A stretch of 64,000 bases of DNA from Larkinella insperata. GTDB taxonomy: Bacteria > Bacteroidota > Bacteroidia > Cytophagales > Spirosomataceae. Positions 1 through 6,959 of the stretch are shown piece after piece. The notes below the pieces were generated by a model. It did no database searches, was not told where the DNA came from, and saw nothing but the letters and a program-made list of their open reading frames with translations. The translations under genes and the position numbers were made by a program. The stretch's first letter is position 1; every line of letters begins with the position of its first letter. The stretch lies in contig NZ_CP110973.1 in the NCBI RefSeq assembly GCF_026248825.1, positions 6,469,501 through 6,533,500 of the forward strand, read 5' to 3'.

Positions 1-842
1 CGGCAACTCGCCACCAGGGTGGTCTGGTGCTGACTGCCCTCGATATCACGGACTTAAAAGAAGCCGAAGCGCAGCAGGCATCCTTACAAGGCCAATTAGC
101 GCGCTCCCAGCAAACCCTGGAAGAACTAGAGCAACTTCGACAAAAGATACGCCAGCAGGGCGAGTTTCTGCGCTCTACCACCCACGACCTGCGGGGCAGT
201 TTCGGTATTATTCAGGGCGTTACCCATCTGGTGAATCTGGCGGATACTGAACCGGAACGCTCCAACATCCTGCATATGCTGGAACGAAATGTCAGCCAAA
301 TGACGCACATGCTGACCCAGTTACTGGATTATGCCCGCTTACAAGCCGGTCAGGAAAAGGTGGAATTGGCCCGTTTCAATGTAAGCGACCTGTTGCACCC
401 ACTTCTTGATGGGATACAGGTTGTGGATGCCGAGCGGGGGCTTACCGTCAGCGCAGCGGGTCCGGAAAACCTCTGGGTCACGGGTGACCGGGTGAAAATC
501 CGCAGGATCGTGCAAAATCTGTTGCTGAATGCAGTCCGCTATACCGGGTCGGGCAGCGTCCGATTAACCTGGGGAACGGGCGAAGAGCATTGGTGGCTAG
601 GCGTCGAAGATACCGGTCCGGGTTTACCACCGGCCTTGATTTACCGGCTGACGGGACACTCCGCGACGGAAGACGAGGTGAAGTTCTATTCCTCGGCGGG
701 TGGCGAAGGCATTGGCTTGTTTATTGTCAATCAGCTGGTTGATCTGCTCGGCGGACAGATAACGGTGGAAAGTCAGCTGGACCAAGGAACGCAGATTCGC
801 GTGGTGCTTCCCCGGATCCAGGAGTCTACTCCTGCTCATTAA
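1..842 (+). CDS. PAS-type sensor histidine kinase, C-terminal part (cut by left edge)
   Basis: The reading frame is open to the first base of the window (codons from position 3), so the N-terminus lies outside. The first residues visible (LTALDITDLKEAE) look like the end of a PAS domain. A short coiled coil follows, then a HisKA domain with the phospho-acceptor His in STTHDLRG (codon 183-185), an N box (QNLLLNAVRYT), a G1 box (VEDTGPGLP) and a G2 box (GEGIGLFIVNQL). It therefore autophosphorylates on His, and no membrane segment is seen in the visible part. No response regulator gene follows; the next gene converges on it. The signal and partner are unknown. The GTG at 27 is internal to the longer frame and is not a start. 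Confidence 0.9.
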   Translation, partial: ATRHQGGLVLTALDITDLKEAEAQQASLQGQLARSQQTLEELEQLRQKIRQQGEFLRSTTHDLRGSFGIIQGVTHLVNLADTEPERSNILHMLERNVSQMTHMLTQLLDYARLQAGQEKVELARFNVSDLLHPLLDGIQVVDAERGLTVSAAGPENLWVTGDRVKIRRIVQNLLLNAVRYTGSGSVRLTWGTGEEHWWLGVEDTGPGLPPALIYRLTGHSATEDEVKFYSSAGGEGIGLFIVNQLVDLLGGQITVESQLDQGTQIRVVLPRIQESTPAH

Positions 843-917
843 AAGAAAAAGCTGCTCCTCCCGCTGCGGCAGGAATGCGCAAAATCGGCGGATACAAATG
901 CCCCGCTGGCAACGAAA

Positions 918-958
918 ATTGCCTTCACGCGCGACGACTATCGACCCGTGAAGGCAAT
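918..958. terminator. Inverted repeat between convergent genes
   Basis: A perfect 12-bp stem (attgccttcacg at 918-929, complement at 947-958) with a 17-nt loop lies between the end of the histidine kinase and the end of the oxidase gene on the other strand. It has no strong T-run on either side, so it may be a shared transcription barrier or an mRNA-stabilising hairpin. Confidence 0.5.
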
Positions 959-1011
959 ACCAAATGTTGATCTTAAACCCATGTTCGGCGTCTCCGCCAG
1001 CGAAAACCCGC

Positions 1012-2892
1012 TTAATGCGCTTTTTTGAACTGATCGTTGAAGTTCTGGGCGTCAATTTCTTTCTCCTGAGCAATGAGCGCTTTTTCGTGGGGAAGATTTG
1101 ATTCGGGCGTCAGGGAGTACGGAACATTCTGCGGAATGAAATCCTCCTTCGCCCCCGGTTTACTGTAATCATACGGCCAACGGTAAACCGCCGGAAGTTC
1201 GCCCGGCCAATTACCGTGACCCGGCTCAACCGGGGTGGTCCATTCCAGCGTATTCGCCCTCCAGGGATTCAGACCGGCTTTTTTCCCGAAGAACATACTA
1301 CGGAAAAAGTTGTAAAGAAAAATCAACTGCGCAGCACCCGCGATAAAAGCCGCAACCGAAATAAAGACATTGAGATCGTTAAATTTACGAAACATCTCAA
1401 AATTGGTGAACGCGTAATACCGTCGGGGGAAACCGGCAATGCCCAGGTAGTGCATGGGAAAGAACACCAGGTAGATGCAGACGAACGTAAGCCAGAAGTG
1501 AATCTGGCCTAAGGTTTGATTCATCATCCGGCCAAACATTTTAGGAAACCATTGGTAAATGCCCGTCAGCAGACCAAAAGCGGATGCGGCCCCCATTACC
1601 AGATGAAAATGAGCTACCACAAAGTAGGTATCGTGCAGTTGGATATCCAGGGTGCTGTTTCCCAGGACGATGCCGGTCACTCCGCCGGAAATAAAAAACG
1701 AAACCATCCCGATCGCAAACAGCATGGCGGGGGTAAATACAATGTTTCCGGCCCAAAGGGTGGTAATGTAATTAAAGACTTTGACGGCGGAAGGAACGGC
1801 AATGATCAGCGTCAGGAACATGAAAATCGAACCCAGAAACGGATTCATACCCGACACAAACATGTGATGCGCCCAGACGATGAACGACAGAAAAGCAATC
1901 CCGATCATCGAAACAATCATGGCTCGGTACCCGAAAATTGGCTTGCGGGCATTGACCGAAATGACTTCTGAAGTAATGCCCAGAGCGGGCAAAATCACAA
2001 TGTAAACCTCCGGATGGCCCAGGAACCAGAACAGGTGCTGGAACAGAATGGGCGTACCTCCGATTTGGGCCAGCGGCTCGCCACCGATGTATATTTCGCT
2101 CAAGTAGAAGCTGGTTCCAAACTGCCGGTCAAAAATCAGGAGCAACACCGCAGCGAACAGCACCGGAAACGAAATCAACCCCAGTACGGCCGTCAACAGA
2201 AAAGACCAGACGGTTAGGGGCAATTTGCTGAACGACATGCCACGTGCCCGCAGGTTGATCACGGTAGTGATGTAATTAATCCCGCCCAGCAATTGGGAGA
2301 TGATGAAAAACGCCATGCTGATCAGCCACAGGGTCATGCCCAGGCCGGAGCCCGAAACCGCCTGCGGCAAGGCACTCAGGGGCGGGTAGACGGTCCAGCC
2401 CCCCATGGGAGGCCCGGTTTCGACAAACAGGGCGCTGAACATGATCAGGCTGGACAGAAAAAAGAACCAGTACGAGAGCATGTTCAGAAAACCCGAGGCC
2501 ATGTCGCGCGCGCCGATCTGGAGCGGAATCAGAAAATTCGAGAAGGTGCCGCTCAGGCCCGCCGTCAGGACAAAAAACACCATGATCGTACCGTGCATGG
2601 TAACCAGCGCCAGGTAAAATTCGGGGTCAAGCTTACCGGATTCGTCGATCCAGTTTCCCAGAATTGGGCGCAGCCAGTCCAGCTTCGCACTTTGAAAGGC
2701 GAGCTGGATGCGAAAGAGCAGCGAAAGCATAACGCCCACAATCGCCCAAGCAATACCGGTAAAGAGGTACTGCTTGGCGATGACTTTGTGGTCTTCCGAG
2801 AAGATGTACTGTCGCCAGAAGGGCTGCTCTTCGTGGTGATCAAATTCGGCAGTTTCACTCGCTGCTGCGGTTTGTGGTAGTGGCGTTGCCAT
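1012..2892 (-). CDS. ctaD: Cytochrome c oxidase subunit I (heme-copper, type A1)
   Basis: Catalytic subunit of aa3-type terminal oxidase, which reduces O2 to water and pumps protons across the inner membrane. All metal ligands are present: H100 (MHGTIM) and H430 for low-spin heme a, H428 for heme a3 (HFH), and H293, H342 and H343 for CuB. Y297 is the Tyr that cross-links to H293 in the HPEVY motif. E295 in the same motif marks the A1 class with a complete D-channel end. About twelve hydrophobic helices span the 626 residues, with a charged C-terminal tail of about 80 residues. The Met at 2892 is the first in frame with a typical soluble N-terminus. No subunit II, III or alternative complex III gene is adjacent, which is unusual for this family. 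Confidence 0.96.
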   Translation of the reverse strand: MATPLPQTAAASETAEFDHHEEQPFWRQYIFSEDHKVIAKQYLFTGIAWAIVGVMLSLLFRIQLAFQSAKLDWLRPILGNWIDESGKLDPEFYLALVTMHGTIMVFFVLTAGLSGTFSNFLIPLQIGARDMASGFLNMLSYWFFFLSSLIMFSALFVETGPPMGGWTVYPPLSALPQAVSGSGLGMTLWLISMAFFIISQLLGGINYITTVINLRARGMSFSKLPLTVWSFLLTAVLGLISFPVLFAAVLLLIFDRQFGTSFYLSEIYIGGEPLAQIGGTPILFQHLFWFLGHPEVYIVILPALGITSEVISVNARKPIFGYRAMIVSMIGIAFLSFIVWAHHMFVSGMNPFLGSIFMFLTLIIAVPSAVKVFNYITTLWAGNIVFTPAMLFAIGMVSFFISGGVTGIVLGNSTLDIQLHDTYFVVAHFHLVMGAASAFGLLTGIYQWFPKMFGRMMNQTLGQIHFWLTFVCIYLVFFPMHYLGIAGFPRRYYAFTNFEMFRKFNDLNVFISVAAFIAGAAQLIFLYNFFRSMFFGKKAGLNPWRANTLEWTTPVEPGHGNWPGELPAVYRWPYDYSKPGAKEDFIPQNVPYSLTPESNLPHEKALIAQEKEIDAQNFNDQFKKAH

Positions 2893-3330
2893 AGGTCAAA
2901 AAAGGGTATGATTCTTCTGCAGAAACTACCGCTTAACCAAACCGACATCTCATGAAAAATAAACTAAGGAACCGGCCCCCTGCGGTTGTTTTTCCGCCGT
3001 TGAAACCTGTTGGCCGGGGCCGCCGGCTAACGAAAAAAGTGGGAAAATGGGGCTGATCGCTCACGTCACGCAATTACAAACCTCCTCTTGTTCCAACGGC
3101 TCAGGACAGGCATCCGGACAGAAGATCGGCAAAGCTTCCTGCTACGACTAAGTGATAGTTTACGCCCCTGACCGATTCCGTGGAGATTCATTACCGGGCT
3201 GCGGGTAGGCCGAGCAAACTTACTGGTGCCAACGTGGTTGGCAGGCCGTTCCGATGCCGGATAGGCAGGACTAAGGAGAACCGTAGAGAAAATCGACTTT
3301 GGTTAGCCGGCTAAGAGAAACCGGCCCTTG
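2893..3330. other. Gap with no supported gene
   Basis: About 440 bp upstream of the oxidase gene. A 34-codon basic ORF (2952-3056, +) is possible but has no supporting signal. A GC-rich patch at 2970-3030 contains complementary ggcccc/ggggcc segments. No tRNA fold and no TAnnTTTG promoter for the oxidase gene was found. Confidence 0.5.
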
Positions 3331-3552
3331 TTATAAGCGTTCTGCGCTCAGGATTTGCTGGTATTCCAGCTCCAGCGTCCGCATATGAACCCCGATCGGT
3401 CTGCCGTCAAACGCTTCCAGCGGCAACTCAAAGCGCCTGCCGTCATCATCCAGCATAAAGATATGGTACAATTGAAAACCGGCTAGCAGCAAATCATTTA
3501 GGATATCCATATGCTGTTCAAGATGAGGAGAACAGAAGCTATGGGATTTCAT
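3331..3552 (-). CDS. Small hypothetical protein, 73 residues
   Basis: Starts at an internal Met (MKSHSFCSPHLEQHMD); the frame can extend to 3591, but the extra 13 residues look non-coding. The protein is soluble, of mixed charge, and has a central segment LYHIFMLDDDGRRFELPLEAF that resembles a small beta-rich domain. No family is recognised. It is transcribed in the same direction as the oxidase gene but 440 bp upstream of it. It could be a real small gene, since composition is balanced and there is no low-complexity sequence, but evidence is limited to the ORF itself. Confidence 0.45.
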   Translation of the reverse strand: MKSHSFCSPHLEQHMDILNDLLLAGFQLYHIFMLDDDGRRFELPLEAFDGRPIGVHMRTLELEYQQILSAERL

Positions 3553-3696
3553 TTCGCCTTCGGAAGATAATATGGAAAAAAAGAGCCACATTGTTCACTG
3601 ATCACTAAGTAGATACTGAAGAGGTAAGGCAAAAAGGAAGCCAAACCTTTTTTATTTATGAATAGTAAGTAATCGGTATACCTGCGTGTAAGACGA

Positions 3697-3724
3697 AAGA
3701 ACCCGGCCAGCTGGTCGGGTTCTT
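3697..3724 (-). terminator. Hairpin terminator after the 33-residue peptide gene
   Basis: A 9-bp perfect stem (aagaacccg at 3697-3705, complement 3716-3724) closes on a palindromic ccagctgg core, giving a nearly continuous hairpin. In the minus direction it is followed by a T-rich stretch and lies about 35 nt after the stop codon at 3759. Confidence 0.65.
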
Positions 3725-3758
3725 GATGTTTACTTATCAAAAATTCAGGCAAAACAGT

Positions 3759-3860
3759 CTATGCCATGACCGCTATTATACAGACGATTCCAGTTACGGC
3801 CATCAAAACAAGCACGGCCCATAGCGCGTGTTCATTAATTGTAGAATTAGGACGAATCAT
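3759..3860 (-). CDS. 33-residue single-pass membrane peptide
   Basis: A short ORF beginning ATG at 3858-3860 and ending TAG at 3759-3761. It encodes a polar N-terminus (MIRPNSTINEH) followed by one hydrophobic helix (ALWAVLVLMAVTGIVCIIAV). Support comes from its surroundings. A Bacteroidota -7 box (TAAATTTG) lies about 30 nt upstream of the start, and a strong hairpin lies about 35 nt downstream of the stop, so it forms a complete one-gene transcription unit. No family is recognised. Possible roles include a small accessory subunit of a membrane complex (the oxidase gene is 0.9 kb away) or a toxin-like peptide; both are guesses. It could be a non-coding RNA with a chance ORF, but the clear transmembrane pattern argues against that. 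Confidence 0.6.
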   Translation of the reverse strand: MIRPNSTINEHALWAVLVLMAVTGIVCIIAVMA

Positions 3861-3890
3861 AAAGTAACAGTTACGGTAGTTAACAGACAA

Positions 3891-3898
3891 CAAATTTA
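3891..3898 (-). promoter_or_regulatory. -7 promoter element TAAATTTG
   Basis: Exact match to the Bacteroidota TAnnTTTG element on the minus strand, 30 nt upstream of the start codon of the 33-residue peptide. No convincing TTG is seen at the expected -33 position. Confidence 0.55.
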
Positions 3899-4305
3899 CA
3901 AAAATCATCACTCGGTGTCCCTGTTTAACACCGAATTAAGCCAATTTTAACAGGCATTAAAATACGTATAAATCACCCCGAATCGAGCCCTTCCAGCGTA
4001 CATGCCAGCTGTGCTTGCTTACTCGGTATCCATTTGAAGTTAAAGTAGTGGAAAGCTGAATGAATGACGTCAACGAAGCCATCGGATCAACGAGAAGCGG
4101 TGTTTGAACGGATTGAACTGACCGGTTGGTCTGCAGGAGCAAACCCGACTTAAAGGGGTAAAGCCGCCTGTAGAGCCCGCAAAATTTATTATACGCGCGC
4201 ATTTTGACCCCATCCCGGCATCTTAATTGATAGTTAACCTACCGCAGGCGGTGCTCTTGGCCCCTCTCCTGCTTACCCACCGCTCATTTTTGATTTCAAC
4301 TGCTG
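3899..4305. other. Gap with no supported gene
   Basis: About 400 bp between the peptide promoter and the next small membrane gene. An 81-codon minus-strand ORF here has no domain, no promoter and unconvincing composition. Nothing else is seen. Confidence 0.45.
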
Positions 4306-4512
4306 ATGCCACAACCAATCAAACCACCCGATGGTCACAAAGACTGGATGGGTCCTATAATTTGGTCAGGCGTACTGCTGGGAGCTACCAGTACCTTAGG
4401 TGTACTTATCAAGTTATTGGTGCATTCAATTGCTTACGTCCTGGCTATTTTCGGCACAATGGGAACACTCGCGCTATTCTATCACTCGTATTTCAGAAGT
4501 AAAAAACCATGA
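4306..4512 (+). CDS. Small membrane protein, 68 residues
   Basis: Short polar N-terminus (MPQPIKPPDGHKDW) followed by two hydrophobic helices (about residues 17-40 and 43-63) and a basic tail (RSKKP), the expected pattern for a two-pass inner-membrane protein. ATG at 4306 is used because upstream in-frame sequence in this frame does not look coding. An alternative overlapping frame (4227-4502) is less protein-like. No family is recognised. A short GC-rich palindrome followed by ttttt (4564-4580) could be its terminator. It sits with two other small membrane genes in a gene-poor stretch. Confidence 0.5.
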   Translation: MPQPIKPPDGHKDWMGPIIWSGVLLGATSTLGVLIKLLVHSIAYVLAIFGTMGTLALFYHSYFRSKKP

Positions 4513-4687
4513 TTATCAGTCACCGGGCCACTGCTTCCTTTATGATTAGAAAGCCCTTTCCTGAAGGCCGGGCCTAGTTTTTGCTCCAACTTGATTAACG
4601 TACCCGGAAAAGTTCGGCCGAGTGGGCGTTATTAGCAGAAAGCCGGAGGAAAAGCTTTTTTTGAATTAGTTTCCCCAACTCAACGTC

Positions 4688-4942
4688 ATGAAAAAGTATA
4701 TCATTTTAATGGTGTCGCTCGCTACTGTTTTTGCTGTGGCGACACTGACCAGCACCGGTTTTCTCTCCACACTCTTCGGTGCGTTGACCATCGCGCTTGC
4801 TGCCTGCTCGGGTATGCTGTTATCCCATGCCCTGGTGGATGCCTATTACAACCCAATCCGAAAAGAACCCACTGCTACGTCAAAAACAACCCCGTTTCCT
4901 TTACAAACCCAAGGTTTATCGAAAGCATCCGCTCTCAAGTAA
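4688..4942 (+). CDS. Small membrane protein, 84 residues
   Basis: Begins with a lysine-containing hydrophobic segment (MKKYIILMVSLATVFAVATL) that could be a signal peptide or first helix. A second hydrophobic stretch follows (about residues 27-52), then a polar tail rich in Thr, Ser and Lys. It is probably a membrane protein with two helices and a cytoplasmic or periplasmic tail of about 30 residues. No domain is recognised. It stands alone, with 170 bp before and 850 bp after it. A weak taaacc/ggttta hairpin lies just after the stop. Confidence 0.55.
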   Translation: MKKYIILMVSLATVFAVATLTSTGFLSTLFGALTIALAACSGMLLSHALVDAYYNPIRKEPTATSKTTPFPLQTQGLSKASALK

Positions 4943-5794
4943 AACCGTAAACCCTTTTTATGAGGTTTAGTAGCTACTCCGAGGATAATTGATATCCCTG
5001 AGTTAGCCCGAGTTTATGTGCCCTCCCCTCAAGACATTACCCGGCTCACCAGCTCTTGAAAACGTTGTGCATTTCCTGTGGACAAATCCTTTTTTTTGAG
5101 AAATAATCTGGCTATTTTTCTTTTACTACCATTTCCTCAATTTATCAACGCAAAATAGCATTTTTCTTACCCAGGAATACTCAAATTTTTCGAACCGGTA
5201 AATTGCGTAAAAAACCGGATGTTGTATTCTTGCCGTAGTAAGTTGAACGCATGAATTTTTAATCGTAAGCATGACCTACCCGCATCTATCATGTTATATA
5301 GATTATTTTGGTAGAGCAAAGAGATTAAACGAGCGATGGGGCAAAAGAGGTAACGCACTAATTATATAGTCATTAATTACTAGACGTTAATACTTATATT
5401 CCCTTTCCTGTAAATTATGATCTTTCGGTTGGTACAATAGCATATTACCTTCATGTCCGGATAATCTAGCGGCCTGCCACATGGCTAGCAGGATTCGACC
5501 GATTTACCGGGGAAAAGATCTAATAATTGTCTGACAAATAGGCGCTTTTTATCGGACTATCTACAAAGCAACTCCGTATATTCACCGGAACAGGCAAACC
5601 ATTCAACTCCTTAAACGGCCCCACTCCTGTCAGGTATTATTCCTAATTATATCTTTGTTAATTCGTTATAACTCTGTTAAATACCGTTTTCACTTCACAA
5701 TTTTATGAAAGTATAGCACTATCTGTAGGATTTGCAGGTACTAACCATCTGCTTATTAACTTGAGGTAAGTATAGTACCAACGGTGCCATATCC
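4943..5794. other. AT-rich gap upstream of the lectin-like gene
   Basis: About 850 bp with no ORF that looks coding; a 63-codon minus-strand ORF is rejected. The right half is AT-rich, as expected for a regulatory region, and includes a TATCTTTG sequence (5650-5657) that may be the promoter of the next gene. Confidence 0.45.
5650..5657 (+). promoter_or_regulatory. Possible -7 element TATCTTTG
   Basis: Exact TAnnTTTG match in an AT-rich region 138 nt upstream of the lectin-like gene. There is no clear -33 TTG at the usual spacing, so this is tentative; it would give a long leader of about 130 nt. Confidence 0.35.
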
Positions 5795-6745
5795 ATGCGA
5801 TCGTTTCTTGTGCAGCTTCTATTGGCAGGGTATTTCCTAAGTCTCCCATCTTTCCTGTATGGGCAATACCAGCTCATGGGCAATGCCCAGCCGGGTCAGT
5901 CTACTAATTGCTATATCATGACAACCGACACCTCCATGCAGGCGAGTGCGGTCTGGAATACGCAGCCGATTGACCTTTCCCAATCCCGGAGCTGGGAATT
6001 TACCGTCAATCTGGGAAACAATCCGGAAGGGGGCGAAGGACTTGTTTTTGTCTTGCAGGCGCAGGGGCTGGGTGTTGTCGGTGATCCCGCGGGGTCTCTG
6101 GGCTATACCGGCATTCGCCCTTCCATCGGCATTGAGTTTGATACCGATACGGGTGGTTTTGACAACATCGCGATCAACAAGAATGGCACCATAACCCACG
6201 ACCTGGCCAGCCCGGTTCCGGCCTTTTCAACGTTTGCTACCTTAAAAGACGGCCGTGACCATTTTGTCCGGATCGAATGGAACGCCCCGGCGACCACGCT
6301 CCGCATCTTCCTCGATTGTGAATTAAAAATGACCAAAACCGTTGATCTGGTCAAAGACATCTTTGGACGGAATCCGTTGGTCTGGTGGGGCATGACCGGC
6401 TCTACCGGCCCCGAGTCAAACGTAAACACCCAACGGGTCTGTTTTCAGGTTCCCGCCTGCTCACCGGTTGTTTATGTACCGGACGTTTTTTCCCCCAACG
6501 CCGACGGTAAGAACGATCATCTGGAAATTAAAACGAAGGACGATGTAGCCATTGACCTGACGGTTTTCAACCGGTGGGGAGAAATCGTTTTTCAATCCCA
6601 TTCCCTGGAAAACACCTGGGATGGCACGTATCAGGATGCAGAATGTGCTCCCGGCACCTACACCTATAAGCTGATTTACCAGCGGGCTGACCTGACTGGC
6701 GGCACCCTCTACCAGCAAACCGGCCGCGTACTGCTGGTTCGGTAA
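5795..6745 (+). CDS. Secreted L-type lectin-like protein with T9SS type B C-terminal domain
   Basis: 316 residues. An N-terminal signal peptide (MRSFLVQLLLAGYFLSLPSF) leads into a legume-lectin-like beta sandwich at about residues 27-220, shown by GEGLVFVLQAQG, GIEFDTDTGGFDN and HFVRIEWNA, the pattern of the sugar-binding L-type lectin fold. The last ~90 residues (VYVPDVFSPNADGKNDHL to the end, with FNRWGEIVF and WDGTY) are the gliding-motility-associated C-terminal domain that directs export through the type IX system. The protein is therefore probably on the cell surface or released, binding glycans. The start follows a long AT-rich leader. Sugar specificity cannot be read. It is monocistronic, with another gene 215 bp downstream. 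Confidence 0.85.
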   Translation: MRSFLVQLLLAGYFLSLPSFLYGQYQLMGNAQPGQSTNCYIMTTDTSMQASAVWNTQPIDLSQSRSWEFTVNLGNNPEGGEGLVFVLQAQGLGVVGDPAGSLGYTGIRPSIGIEFDTDTGGFDNIAINKNGTITHDLASPVPAFSTFATLKDGRDHFVRIEWNAPATTLRIFLDCELKMTKTVDLVKDIFGRNPLVWWGMTGSTGPESNVNTQRVCFQVPACSPVVYVPDVFSPNADGKNDHLEIKTKDDVAIDLTVFNRWGEIVFQSHSLENTWDGTYQDAECAPGTYTYKLIYQRADLTGGTLYQQTGRVLLVR

Positions 6746-6959
6746 ACCCTAACCCGGCTGCGTCTTTTTTTTGCGGACCTCCTCCCACACAGTAGGCTAC
6801 CGCTACCGGAAAAAACAAACGAATAAATCCGGTCTATTCATTTATGTTGGATAACCAAATAGCCTGAATACGGGTTTGTTTTACCAAAGACCGGGGCTGA
6901 TTGTTCGCCTGTTTCTGCTTAATTTCGCTGTGGAGCAAGCCCTGAAGTAACGCTCGTTT

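Noticed and set aside
2952..3056. 34-codon basic ORF upstream of the oxidase gene (+).
   Set aside because: No promoter, no terminator and no conserved-looking pattern; basic composition alone is not enough.
3549..3752. 67-codon minus-strand ORF.
   Set aside because: It covers the terminator hairpin of the 33-residue peptide gene and has no domain or membrane pattern.
3957..4202. 81-codon minus-strand ORF in a gap.
   Set aside because: No start signal, no domain and composition unlike neighbouring genes.
5167..5358. 63-codon minus-strand ORF in AT-rich leader.
   Set aside because: Random composition, no supporting signal.
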